A stretch of DNA of 59,988 bases from Streptomyces iconiensis (GTDB lineage: Bacteria; Actinomycetota; Actinomycetes; Streptomycetales; Streptomycetaceae): assembly GCF_028657195.3 (NCBI RefSeq), contig NZ_JANCPR020000058.1, positions 1 through 59,988 on the forward strand. The letters are read 5' to 3'. Shown here in pieces: positions 26,375 to 34,854 of the stretch. Below the pieces are notes generated by a model, which was given only the letters and a program-made list of their open reading frames with translations, had not been told where the DNA came from and searched no databases. Numbering within the stretch: position 1 is the first letter of the stretch; every line of letters starts with the position of its first letter. The position numbers and the translations under genes are program-made.

Positions 26375-29300
26375 GTGCCCACTATCCGGGATACAAGCAC
26401 CCACCCCATCGCGTGGTCCCTACCCGTCGGGGACCGCATCGATGTGCTGGTAGATCTCGCGAAGGGCGAACTCATCGTACGGCAGACGGACTTGGAGATC
26501 GAGAACGCCGGTGGGGACCTGCGACTCACACGGGAACACCGCGGTCACTCCCGGGCCACCGTCGGTTTCGGTCCGGGCTGGCACCTCTCCCACGGCGTGG
26601 GCCGGGCGACGCCTCCCCCTGGCGACGGTGAGCCGTTGACCGTCACCGACCCGCAGGGCCGGGTCATCACGCTGCTCCGCGACCGGCGAGGACTGGTCAC
26701 CGAGATCGTGGACCCGCTGGGAAGCACCGCAGCGGCGTTCGGCTACGACGGGGCCGCCCGTTTGGTGGCGCACACGGACGCGTCAGGCCGCCTCACCGCG
26801 TTCGACTGGGACGCGCAGGGCAGGCTCTCGCGCCTCACCGACCCGGCCGGCGGTGCCGTTTCCCTCACGTACACGACAGGCGCGCCCGAGGGCAGGCCGA
26901 CCGTGGCGGCCGTCGAGTGGAGCGGCGACGGCGCGGCCGGAAGGACCGCGTTCACGTACGGCCCAGGGACCGGCACCGTCACCGACGCGTCCGGCCGCTC
27001 CACCGTGCTCCGCTTCGACGCACAGGACCGACTCGTCTCGGTGACCGATCCGGCCGCCAACGTGTGGCGCAGAACCTGGGACGACCGGGGTCTGTGCACG
27101 GCCGTCACCGACGCGGACGGACACACCACCACGTACGAGTACGACATGGCCGGCAGGCCGGTGGGACTGCGGCTGCCCACCTCCGCGCACTCGACCGTCG
27201 ACTACGCGGACCACCGCAATCCCCTGGTGCCCACCGCTCTGCGTGACCCGCTGGGCAACGAACTGCTGCTGTCGTACGACTCGGCGGGGCGGCTGGTCCG
27301 TGTCGGCGCCCCGTCCCGGGAGCGCCCGCTGGACACCCGCGCGTACGACCCCTCGCACGGCTCTCTGGCCAGTTTCACCGACGGGAACGGCGACACCACC
27401 TACTTCGACCGCGACGACGCGGGGCATCTGATCGGCGTGACCCCGCCCCGGCCGCTCGGGCCCATGGTCTACCACCGGGACGGGTTGTCCCGGATCACCG
27501 CGGTGACCAGCGGCAACGGTACCCGCACCGGATACCGGCGCGACCCAGCCGGGAGGCTCACCGAAGTCACCGACGAAACCGCGGGGAGGGTCCTGCTCAC
27601 CCTGGCCCACGATCCGCTGGGGCGGGTGGTCCACAAGGCGGGCGAGGGGTGGTCGTACGACTACACGTGGATCCGCACGGGCGGCGGCAGCCGACTGGCG
27701 GCGGCCGTACGGACCGAGGGCGGCGCCACGGAGGAGGTCCGGTACACGTACACCCCCACAGGAGAGCTGACCTCGCTGACGACCGAGGGCGGCACTGTCG
27801 GGTACACCTACGACGCGGCCGGCCGGCCCACGTCGGTGACCGGACCTTCGGGACGCATCGCGTACCTGTCCCACGACGCCTCGGGGCGCCTGACCCGGGT
27901 GGACTGCGGCCAGGCGACCCAAGAAATCCGCTACGACGCCTCAGGCCGCCGGGTGTCCCTGACGGTGCACGGCCCTGAAGGCGAGGAGTCGCTCCGGGCC
28001 ACGTACGAGTACCGCTCGGAAACCGGAGCGGACGGCGACGTCCTGCGTGCGGCGGAAGTGCACGGCGAGACCGTGGAGTTCTCCTACGACGGGCTGAAGC
28101 GGCTGCGACGCGCTGGGGAGACGGAGTACGCGTACGACGACGCCCACCATCTCGTACGGCTGGGCGACATCCGCTTCACGCTCAACTCCGCCGGCCAGGT
28201 CGTGCGGTTCGGCGAGACGGAGTTCACCTACGACGGTGCGGGCGACTTCACCGAAGAGGTCAATCCGACCGGCGCGTTCACCTACAGCGCCACCCATCAG
28301 ACACTGACCGGCGTGTTCGGCGGACAGCCGGTCGTGTCAGCCGACTACGACGAGTTGGGGCAGGAGAGGCCCCGCCGCATCACCGAGACCGCGCTCGACG
28401 GCCGCCGCGTCACCCACGTGCTCACCCACTCCGAACTGGGCGTGGTGCGGGTCGCCGACGACGGCTCACCCACGGACTTCGTTCGCACTCCGGCCGGGAC
28501 GCTCCTGGCCGTCCTCACTCCGGAGGGGCGGCACTACTGGGCGGTGACCGATCAGCAGGGCTCCGTGCTGGCGCTGCTCGACGAGGACGGGCACATTGCC
28601 GCGCGCTACCGCTACACGCCGCACGGCGCGGTGACGGCCTCGGGCGACGCCGCGGCTGCCAACCCGTTCCGCTACCGCGGCGCGTACCAGCTCCTGCGCA
28701 GCGCGCATGTCCTGGATCACCATCTGTACAACGGGTTCTGGGGCCGGTTCACACAGCCCGACCCGACCCGGCGGCAGTACGCGCCCTACACCTTCTCCGA
28801 CAACGACCCCGTCAACAGCGGCACATGGACGCGGCACGACTTCTGGTCGGCGCTGGTGGGCCCACCGGAGACAGCCGTCGCGACCTTCTTCCCCGAACCC
28901 CCCGAGTGGACGGCGCCACCGACACCCGGGATCTCCACGGGCCCCGGCGTCGCCCCCGACCGGACACCCCTGATCGCCGGCGGCCTCCGGCCCACTCACC
29001 GCACAGCATCCGACAGTTCACCGTTACCCAGAGAGGACACACACCTGATGCCGAAGCAGATCGTGGTCAAGGTACCCAAGGAGATCGTGACGAAGGTCGT
29101 CGACGACGTGGAGGTCTCCGACCCGAAGGTGGGTCAGAGCGGAACGTTCGACGATGAACTGCACGACGAGAACGGAAAGCTGATCGGCACCTCGCACGGC
29201 TTCTTCCGGATCGAGTACGTACGGCCGGGCGACGGCGGGCTGATGTCCTACTACACCGAGGACATCACCCTTGATGACGGCACACTGCACGCCGAAGGCT

Positions 29301-29452
29301 GGGCGGACTTCAACGACGTCCGTACCAGCGTGTGGGTCTACTACCCGCTGACCGGCACCAGCGGCCGGTACGAGGGCCTGAGCGGGTTCCGCAAGTGGCG
29401 GATGACCGGTGTCCGCGCGTCGGCCGAGTCCCGGCTCCTGCTCTGCGACTGA
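26375..29452 (+). CDS. YD-repeat (Rhs-like) protein fused to an AbyU-type Diels-Alderase
   Basis: One open frame of 1025 codons. Residues 1-120 resemble the DUF6531 start of Rhs proteins (LVDLAKGELIVRQTDLEIENAGGDLRLTREH, FGPGWHLS). Residues 120-730 are about 18 YD repeats (e.g. FGYDGAARLVAHTDASGRLT, YTYDAAGRPTSVTGPSGRI). Residues 730-809 form the Rhs core end (LYNGFWGRFTQPDPTRRQ, YTFSDNDPVNSGTW). A Pro-rich linker (810-891) leads without a stop to residues 892-1025, an AbyU-like beta-barrel. AbyU makes the spirotetronate by intramolecular [4+2] cycloaddition. In ordinary Rhs proteins the repeats form a cocoon around a C-terminal toxin; here the cyclase takes that place. No signal peptide, PAAR or transmembrane segment is seen. 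GTG at 26375 has GAGGAG at 7 bases. A TTA codon (29024) and an internal start (29048) lie at the junction. The gene heads the tetronate operon. Confidence 0.85.
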   Translation: MPTIRDTSTHPIAWSLPVGDRIDVLVDLAKGELIVRQTDLEIENAGGDLRLTREHRGHSRATVGFGPGWHLSHGVGRATPPPGDGEPLTVTDPQGRVITLLRDRRGLVTEIVDPLGSTAAAFGYDGAARLVAHTDASGRLTAFDWDAQGRLSRLTDPAGGAVSLTYTTGAPEGRPTVAAVEWSGDGAAGRTAFTYGPGTGTVTDASGRSTVLRFDAQDRLVSVTDPAANVWRRTWDDRGLCTAVTDADGHTTTYEYDMAGRPVGLRLPTSAHSTVDYADHRNPLVPTALRDPLGNELLLSYDSAGRLVRVGAPSRERPLDTRAYDPSHGSLASFTDGNGDTTYFDRDDAGHLIGVTPPRPLGPMVYHRDGLSRITAVTSGNGTRTGYRRDPAGRLTEVTDETAGRVLLTLAHDPLGRVVHKAGEGWSYDYTWIRTGGGSRLAAAVRTEGGATEEVRYTYTPTGELTSLTTEGGTVGYTYDAAGRPTSVTGPSGRIAYLSHDASGRLTRVDCGQATQEIRYDASGRRVSLTVHGPEGEESLRATYEYRSETGADGDVLRAAEVHGETVEFSYDGLKRLRRAGETEYAYDDAHHLVRLGDIRFTLNSAGQVVRFGETEFTYDGAGDFTEEVNPTGAFTYSATHQTLTGVFGGQPVVSADYDELGQERPRRITETALDGRRVTHVLTHSELGVVRVADDGSPTDFVRTPAGTLLAVLTPEGRHYWAVTDQQGSVLALLDEDGHIAARYRYTPHGAVTASGDAAAANPFRYRGAYQLLRSAHVLDHHLYNGFWGRFTQPDPTRRQYAPYTFSDNDPVNSGTWTRHDFWSALVGPPETAVATFFPEPPEWTAPPTPGISTGPGVAPDRTPLIAGGLRPTHRTASDSSPLPREDTHLMPKQIVVKVPKEIVTKVVDDVEVSDPKVGQSGTFDDELHDENGKLIGTSHGFFRIEYVRPGDGGLMSYYTEDITLDDGTLHAEGWADFNDVRTSVWVYYPLTGTSGRYEGLSGFRKWRMTGVRASAESRLLLCD
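29024..29026 (+). promoter_or_regulatory. TTA codon in the YD-repeat/Diels-Alderase linker
   Basis: The fusion frame reads Ser-Ser-Pro-Leu(TTA)-Pro-Arg-Glu-Asp here. It lies upstream of the internal ATG, so it affects only the fused product. Confidence 0.8.
29048..29452 (+). CDS. abyU: AbyU-type spirotetronate Diels-Alderase domain (possible separate product)
   Basis: An internal ATG in the frame of the YD-repeat gene would give a 134-residue protein beginning MPKQIVVKVPKEIVTKVVDD, close to the 141-residue length of AbyU. AGAGAGGA at 29030-29037 is a good ribosome binding site with 10 bases spacing. Segments GQSGTFDDELHDENGKLIGTS, FFRIEYVRPGDGGLMSYYTE, HAEGWADFNDVRTSVWVYYP, SGRYEGLSGFRKWRMTGVR match, from memory, the AbyU beta-barrel that catalyses the [4+2] closure in abyssomicin biosynthesis. 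It could be made as a free enzyme, as the C-terminal part of the fusion, or both. It ends 34 bases before the KASIII-like gene. Identity of the fold is strong; which form is translated is unknown. Confidence 0.88.
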   Translation: MPKQIVVKVPKEIVTKVVDDVEVSDPKVGQSGTFDDELHDENGKLIGTSHGFFRIEYVRPGDGGLMSYYTEDITLDDGTLHAEGWADFNDVRTSVWVYYPLTGTSGRYEGLSGFRKWRMTGVRASAESRLLLCD

Positions 29453-29486
29453 CCGGTGCGCACGCACTGGCGAGGAAGGGGCGTTC

Positions 29487-30536
29487 ATGCCCGGTCCTGA
29501 CGTACACATCCTGTCAGCGGCCTCCGCCCTCCCCGGGCCTGCCGTGGACAATGCCGCCCTGGCCAGGCGCTTCGGCATGGACGCGCTCTGGGAGCAGTGG
29601 GTCGATGTCTTCATCGGAACCAAGACCCGGCATCTCGCGGTGGATCTGGAGTCCGGTGAGATCCGCTCCTCGCTCACCGACCTGGCCGAGGAGGCGGGCG
29701 GCAAGGCACTCGCCGCTGCCGGGCTCGGGCCCAAGGACGTGGACGCTGTCGTGCTGGGCACCGCCACTCCGGACCGGCTGATGCCTGCCACGGTCAACAT
29801 GGTGGCGGACCGGCTCGGCATCGACGGGGTGCGCACCTTCCAGCTCCAGTCGGGCTGTTCGGGCGCGGTACAGGCGCTGGACGTCGCGCGTCAGATCGTG
29901 CTCAGCGGCAACGGCCGCAGGGTTCTGGTGCTCGGTGGCGACGTGATCGCGCGCTTCTACGACCTGACCGTCGATCTGCGGAAGGCCGCCCCCGCTGAGC
30001 TGGTGAGCTTCGTGCTGTTCGGGGACGCCGCCGGGGCGGCGGTGGTCTCCGCCGACCCCGCGCCCGGCTCCGCCGTGGTCCGGTCGCTGTTCACCCGCCT
30101 GGTGGGACGGGGCCGGGAGCCGGGCGCGGTACTTGAGTGGTTCGGCCCGGTCGACCGGCACGCGGACCGTCCGGCGGCGACCGAGGACTACAAGGCGATC
30201 GAGGCACACGTGCCCCCCATGACCGAGGAGGTGCTCCACGAACTGCTGGACGCTACCGGCTGGAAGGAGACCGACGTCGATCTGCTGTTGCCGCCCCAGC
30301 TCTCCGGCCGGATGACCCGTCTGATCACCGAGCGGCTGGCGCTGCCGGGCGCGCTCGACATCAGCTGTGTCGACGACGCGGGGAACTGCGGCAACGCCAT
30401 CGTCTTCCTGCAGATCGAGCGCGCCCTCGCCACCCTGGAGGCGGAGCAGCGGGCGGTGGGCATCTCCATCGAGTCCAGTAAATGGATCAAGGCCGGGTTC
30501 GCGCTGGAGGGCGCGGGAAGGAAGGCGGCGCCGTGA
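29487..30536 (+). CDS. abyA1: Tetronate KASIII-like ketosynthase
   Basis: A 349-residue FabH-like enzyme. In tetronate pathways it joins glyceryl-ACP to the polyketide chain, making the C-C and C-O bonds of the ring. The nucleophile is Cys124 (FQLQSGCSGAVQA). An Asn is present at about 300 (DDAGNCGNAIV). Where FabH has the catalytic His in a PHQAN-type motif, this protein reads LLPPQLSG (residues 268-274), so the His is replaced by Pro. ATG 29487 has GAGGAAGGGG at 6 bases; an upstream in-frame ATG lies inside the previous gene. The stop overlaps the FkbH start (GTGA). First of five tetronate genes in the order A1 to A5. Confidence 0.92.
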   Translation: MPGPDVHILSAASALPGPAVDNAALARRFGMDALWEQWVDVFIGTKTRHLAVDLESGEIRSSLTDLAEEAGGKALAAAGLGPKDVDAVVLGTATPDRLMPATVNMVADRLGIDGVRTFQLQSGCSGAVQALDVARQIVLSGNGRRVLVLGGDVIARFYDLTVDLRKAAPAELVSFVLFGDAAGAAVVSADPAPGSAVVRSLFTRLVGRGREPGAVLEWFGPVDRHADRPAATEDYKAIEAHVPPMTEEVLHELLDATGWKETDVDLLLPPQLSGRMTRLITERLALPGALDISCVDDAGNCGNAIVFLQIERALATLEAEQRAVGISIESSKWIKAGFALEGAGRKAAP

Positions 30537-32458
30537 CGAACGCACCGCCCACCGTCGCGCCCGGTGAGGGCACAGAGGAACTCGCCGCGCTGCTCCGGGA
30601 AGGCACCCTGGCAGCCGAGTATCCCCGGGTCGGACGGCTGCTCGCGGGGCTGTCCGACGACGCACTGGGGCGGGCGGGCCGGCTGCTGGCCAGACTCGAT
30701 CCCGGGGAAGTGCTCGCCGCCCACCCGGACACACCCGCCCCGGTGATAGCGGTCACCGGCCACGGCACCCTCTCCGCGCTGGTGCCCGCGCTCACGGCGG
30801 AACTGGCCCGGCACGGTCTGCTGGCCCGCGTCCATCTCTCGGACTTCGACGGCTGGGTGCTCGACCTGGCGGACCCCGGGAGCGCGCTGTACGCGGCGCG
30901 CCCCTCGGTCACCCTGTGTGTACTGGATCCGGCGGTGGTGGCGGACGAACTGCCGTTGCCGTGGCGGGTGGCGGACGTGGAGCGCGTTCTTGAGGAGAAG
31001 CTGGCCCTCGCCGAGCGGCTCGTCGGCACCTTCGTCCGTACGGCTCCCGGCGGCACCCTGGTCCTCAACACGCTGCCGCTGCCCCGCGAATTGACCGGAC
31101 AACTGGTGGACCTCAAGGCCAGGGCACAGCTCGGCGCGGTGTGGCGGGAGGCGAATGCCCGGCTGCTGCGGTTGTCGCTGGACGTCCCCGAGGCCCTGGT
31201 CATCGATCTCGATCCGCTGCTGGCCGAGGGCGGACCCGCCAGGGATGTACGGCAGAGCGTCTACGCCAAGGCACATCTGTCCGACGGTCTGCTCTCGGCG
31301 TACGCCCGCGAGGCTGGACATCTGGCCCGGCGGTCCGCGGGCGGCACGAAGAAGGTGCTGGCGCTGGACCTGGACGAGACCGTCTGGGGCGGAGTGCTCG
31401 GCGAGGTCGGCCCCGAGGGCATCGCCACCGAGGGCAGTTACCGGGGTGAAGCATTCCAGCGCTTCCAGCGGGTGGCGAAACAGCTGAGTTCACAGGGCGT
31501 GCTGCTCACCGCGGTCAGCAAGAACGACAGGGAAACGGTGGTGAAGACGCTGCGCGAGCATCCCGGACTGGCGCTCCGGGAGGCGGACTTCGTCCATATA
31601 CGCGCCAACTGGCGGCCCAAGCACAGCAACCTCGCCGAGCAGGCCGGTGACCTCAATCTCTCCCCCGACAGCTTCGTCTTCGTCGATGACAGCCCCTTCG
31701 AGTGCGGTCTGGTACGGCGCGAACTCCCGGGGACAGCGGTCGTACAGGTCGGCTCGGAGCCGGCGCTCCATGTCGAGCGGCTGCTGCGGGACGGCTGGTT
31801 CGACGTACGGGAGCTCACGGACGACGATCTGGTGCGCCCTCGGCGCTACCGCGAGGACCATGCCCGGCAGGAATTCCTGCACACCTTCGACTCGCTGGAC
31901 AGTTACCTGCGCGAGCTGGACATCACGGTGCGTCTCGCACCGGCCGGCCCACAGGAGCTGGCCCGCGTCTCCCAGCTCTCCCTGCGCACCAACCAGTTCA
32001 ATCTGACCGGACAGCGCCTCCAGCCCGCCGAGACGCACGCGCTCGCCGAGGACCCGGCGGCACTGGTGCTCGCGGTCGTGTCGGCCGACAGATTCGGCGA
32101 CAACGGGCTGGTCGGCGCTGTCCTGCTGCACCGGGAAGGGAAGGTGCTGCACATCGACAACTTCCTGCTCAGCTGCCGCGTCTTCGGGCGCGGGATCGAA
32201 CAGGCGGTGATCGCCGCGGTGTTGGGCCACGCCGGGGAGAGCGGGGCCGAGGAGGTGCGGGCCGAATATCGGCGCACCGCCAAGAACGGCAAGGTCGCCG
32301 GGTTCTACCCGCGGGCCGGATTCGAGGTGGTGGCCGAGGACGCGTCCCACGCCGCTTTCCGGCACATGCTGGGCCCCCTCCCCCGCCCCGTCGGTCACAT
32401 CCGTCTGACCGCGTGCTTCGAGAGGGCCCTCCACGATGCTCCCCAGCCGTCCGCGTGA
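30533..32458 (+). CDS. abyA2: FkbH-like glyceryl-ACP synthetase (HAD superfamily)
   Basis: A 641-residue enzyme that takes 1,3-bisphosphoglycerate, removes phosphate and loads the glyceryl group onto a discrete ACP. The HAD motif is LALDLDETVWGGVLGE (about residue 280, nucleophile Asp in DLDET), followed by VSKNDRETV and FVFVDDSPFECGLV. A C-terminal GNAT-like region (SQLSLRTNQFNLTG, FGDNGLVGAVLLHREG, YRRTAKNGKVAGFYPRAGF) completes the family layout. The N-terminal 200 residues are the variable domain seen in longer tetronate members. GTG 30533 overlaps the previous TGA and has GGAAGGAAGG at 7 bases. Confidence 0.94.
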   Translation: MTNAPPTVAPGEGTEELAALLREGTLAAEYPRVGRLLAGLSDDALGRAGRLLARLDPGEVLAAHPDTPAPVIAVTGHGTLSALVPALTAELARHGLLARVHLSDFDGWVLDLADPGSALYAARPSVTLCVLDPAVVADELPLPWRVADVERVLEEKLALAERLVGTFVRTAPGGTLVLNTLPLPRELTGQLVDLKARAQLGAVWREANARLLRLSLDVPEALVIDLDPLLAEGGPARDVRQSVYAKAHLSDGLLSAYAREAGHLARRSAGGTKKVLALDLDETVWGGVLGEVGPEGIATEGSYRGEAFQRFQRVAKQLSSQGVLLTAVSKNDRETVVKTLREHPGLALREADFVHIRANWRPKHSNLAEQAGDLNLSPDSFVFVDDSPFECGLVRRELPGTAVVQVGSEPALHVERLLRDGWFDVRELTDDDLVRPRRYREDHARQEFLHTFDSLDSYLRELDITVRLAPAGPQELARVSQLSLRTNQFNLTGQRLQPAETHALAEDPAALVLAVVSADRFGDNGLVGAVLLHREGKVLHIDNFLLSCRVFGRGIEQAVIAAVLGHAGESGAEEVRAEYRRTAKNGKVAGFYPRAGFEVVAEDASHAAFRHMLGPLPRPVGHIRLTACFERALHDAPQPSA

Positions 32459-32618
32459 GCCGCCCCGGAGGGGGCGAACGCCGCGCCCGCAGAGCCGTGC
32501 CCGGGGGTGGTGACGGGGCGGCCGGGCCTCGTGACCGACGGCGCAGGATCACGCCTGGCTTCGCCAGGTCCCGGAACCACCTCACTCCCAGACCGCCTTC
32601 GACCGTAAGGACAACCCC
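32459..32618 (+). other. Spacer between the FkbH-like gene and the ACP
   Basis: 160 bases without a gene, GC-rich. The other tetronate genes overlap or nearly touch, so this gap is unusual and could hold a promoter or processing site for the ACP, acyltransferase and hydrolase part. No defined motif was found. Confidence 0.35.
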
Positions 32619-32846
32619 GTGAAGAACGTCGAGGACTTCGTCGCGCTGCTGCGTGACGAGCTCGCCCTCCCTCTCACCGCCGCGGACCTCGACCGTGGTC
32701 TGGACACCGTGGAAGCCTGGGACTCGGTGCACATGCTGGCGCTGTGCACTCTCCTGGAGCGCGAGACCGGACGCCCGATGCCGCTCTCCGAGGTGCTGGA
32801 AGCCCCGAATCTGGAAGCGGTCTACCGGTTGGCCGTCGCGTCGTGA
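32619..32846 (+). CDS. abyA3: Discrete acyl carrier protein for the glyceryl unit
   Basis: A 75-residue carrier protein. The phosphopantetheine serine is in VEAWDSVHMLAL (about residue 35), and the rest shows the four-helix pattern, with LLERETGRPMPLSEVLEAPNLEAVYRL. It carries the glyceryl unit made by the FkbH-like enzyme to the KASIII-like enzyme. GTG 32619 has AAGGA at 7 bases. Its TGA overlaps the GTG of the next gene, so the two are translationally coupled. Confidence 0.93.
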   Translation: MKNVEDFVALLRDELALPLTAADLDRGLDTVEAWDSVHMLALCTLLERETGRPMPLSEVLEAPNLEAVYRLAVAS

Positions 32847-33634
32847 GCACGCGGCCCGCCGCACCGCCGTCCACGTCGGCACCGGTCCCCAGGGAACGCC
32901 GTCACACGCTGTTCTTTCTGGAGGTCATCAGGGACTTCTCCCCGGTCTTCCTGGACACCGAGGTCGACATGACCCAGGTGCTCGCCCATCAGAAGGCAGC
33001 CCGGGAGGCCGAAGGGACGCGTTACGCGATGACCGCGTACGTACTCCGTGCCGCCGGGCGGGTGCTGGCCGGGCACCCCGACGCCAACGCCGCTGTGCAG
33101 GGCAGCCGACGGCCGCGGATCGCGCACTATCCGTACGTGAACGGGAAGCTGACGCTGGACCGGACGCTCGGAGGCCGGCGTGTGGTGCTCGGTACGGTCA
33201 TACCCGACCTCCACATCGCAGAACTCAGCGACATCCAGCGGCATCTGGAACGGGTCAGGGACGGCGACCCGCAGGAGCTGCCGGAATTCGCGGCCGTACG
33301 GGCGCTGCACCGGGCACCCTGGGCACGCGGCCGGGCCAGGTTCCGCAAGGCGGCCAGGTCACTCGCGCTGCGTCCACATCTGACCGGCACCTTCGCCGTC
33401 ACCTCACTGGGGCACCGGGCCGTCGACTCCTTCCACTCAGTGGGCGGTACGACCACGACCTTCGGAGTCGGGCGGATCACGGACCGGGCCGTGGCCCGGG
33501 ACGGGAGGCCGGCGGTGGCGCCGGTGCTGCGGCTGAGCCTCTCTTTCGACCACCGTGTGATCGACGGGGCAGAGGCCGCTGACGTACTGACCGAAGTGAA
33601 GGAAGCGCTGGAGGACGTCCACCAGGACCAGTAG
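32843..33634 (+). CDS. abyA4: Tetronate O-acyltransferase (E2/2-oxoacid dehydrogenase acyltransferase fold)
   Basis: A 263-residue protein with only the catalytic domain of lipoyl E2 enzymes. It has TFAVTSLGHRAVDSFHSVGGTTTTFGVGRI and the active-site segment LSFDHRVIDGAEAADVLTEVKEAL (the HRxxDG motif near residue 240). No lipoyl or peripheral-subunit domain is present. In agglomerin and abyssomicin-type pathways this enzyme acetylates the primary alcohol of the tetronate so that acetate can be eliminated. GTG 32843 overlaps the ACP stop. It lies 17 bases before the next gene. Confidence 0.92.
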   Translation: MSTRPAAPPSTSAPVPRERRHTLFFLEVIRDFSPVFLDTEVDMTQVLAHQKAAREAEGTRYAMTAYVLRAAGRVLAGHPDANAAVQGSRRPRIAHYPYVNGKLTLDRTLGGRRVVLGTVIPDLHIAELSDIQRHLERVRDGDPQELPEFAAVRALHRAPWARGRARFRKAARSLALRPHLTGTFAVTSLGHRAVDSFHSVGGTTTTFGVGRITDRAVARDGRPAVAPVLRLSLSFDHRVIDGAEAADVLTEVKEALEDVHQDQ

Positions 33635-33651
33635 GCGCGAAAGGGGAGACG

Positions 33652-34776
33652 ATGAACGATCTCGCGGAACTCAAGAACTTCGTCGTGGCACACGCCCGAT
33701 CGCAGGCGCTGCGACCCGATCACTACGACCCGCTGCTGGCCCGTATCCGGAACGACGAGGACGGCACCGCCGGATCGTGGGTGCGGGAGTGGAGCGACGA
33801 GGCGGCCCGGCTGGCGGACCAGGGCAAGCCGCTGGAGGCCGGAGCCCACTACAACATGGCGCGCTTCCCGTTCGTCGACGGCCCGGCGCGGCAGCGGGCG
33901 CTGGACCGGTGCATCGCGGCGTTCGACAGCTGGCGTACGTCGTTCCCGGCCGTCGAACGGCTCGACGTGGAGCTGCCCGGAGGCCGGGTCCGCTGCTGGA
34001 CGGCCGGGCTGGACCCGGCCGCCCCCAGGCCGCTGCTGGTGATGACGGGGGGCATCGTCTCCATCAAGGAGCAGTGGGCGCCCGTTCTGCCACAGCTCGC
34101 CGAACTGGGGTTCGCCGGCGTCGTCACCGAGATGCCCGGCGTCGGCGAGAACTCGATGGTGTACGGGCCGGACAGCTCACGGATGCTGTCGGCGGTGCTC
34201 GACGCGGTCGGGAACCGCGCGGACACCGCGCGCTGCTACGCGCTGGCGCTCAGCTTCAGCGGGCATCTGGCACTGCGCTGCGCGCTGGAGGACGACCGGA
34301 TCAAGGGAGTGGTCAGCGCCGGCGCACCGCTGCACCACTTCTTCACCGACAGTGACTGGCAGCGGCGCGTGCCCCGGGTCACCACCGACACCCTGGCCCA
34401 CATCACCCGCACCGGACCGGACACGGTCTACGGCCTCATTCGGGACTGGGCACTGTCCGGGAAGGAACTGGCGGCACTGCGCATACCGGTGGCCCATGTG
34501 ACCAGCCTGCGTGATGAGATCATTCCGCCCGGTGATGCGCGGCTGCTGCGCGAGCGGGTACGCGGGGTGCGGCTGCTGACCCATGACGACGTGCACGGCT
34601 CGCCGTCGCACTTCGCGCAGACCAGGCTGTGGACCCTGTTGTCCGTGCTGCGCATGAGGGGTGGCCACGCGGACCAACGGGCGGCACTGAACAGGGAGTT
34701 CGCCCGCCTGCGGTACCGGCCCGAAGGGGCGCGCGAGGCACATGCGAAGGGAATCCACGCGGCGGCCGGCACGTGA
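33652..34776 (+). CDS. abyA5: Tetronate alpha/beta-hydrolase-fold acetate eliminase
   Basis: A 374-residue alpha/beta hydrolase with an extra N-terminal helical domain (about residues 1-95). Core segments are LLVMTGGIVSIKEQWAP (oxyanion region), YALALSFSGHLALRCAL (nucleophile elbow with Ser near residue 203), VTSLRDEIIPPGD (acid region) and DVHGSPSHFA (His). The homologue in tetronate pathways eliminates acetate from the acetylated tetronate, leaving the exocyclic methylene that later serves as dienophile. It ends 78 bases from the convergent TetR gene. Confidence 0.92.
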   Translation: MNDLAELKNFVVAHARSQALRPDHYDPLLARIRNDEDGTAGSWVREWSDEAARLADQGKPLEAGAHYNMARFPFVDGPARQRALDRCIAAFDSWRTSFPAVERLDVELPGGRVRCWTAGLDPAAPRPLLVMTGGIVSIKEQWAPVLPQLAELGFAGVVTEMPGVGENSMVYGPDSSRMLSAVLDAVGNRADTARCYALALSFSGHLALRCALEDDRIKGVVSAGAPLHHFFTDSDWQRRVPRVTTDTLAHITRTGPDTVYGLIRDWALSGKELAALRIPVAHVTSLRDEIIPPGDARLLRERVRGVRLLTHDDVHGSPSHFAQTRLWTLLSVLRMRGGHADQRAALNREFARLRYRPEGAREAHAKGIHAAAGT

Positions 34777-34854
34777 ACGAGCGGGGGCGCTGACCGGCGG
34801 CGCCGGGGGTGTGGCGTGCTCGCCGCCCACTGCTCCTCTCCCGCCGTCTTCCCG

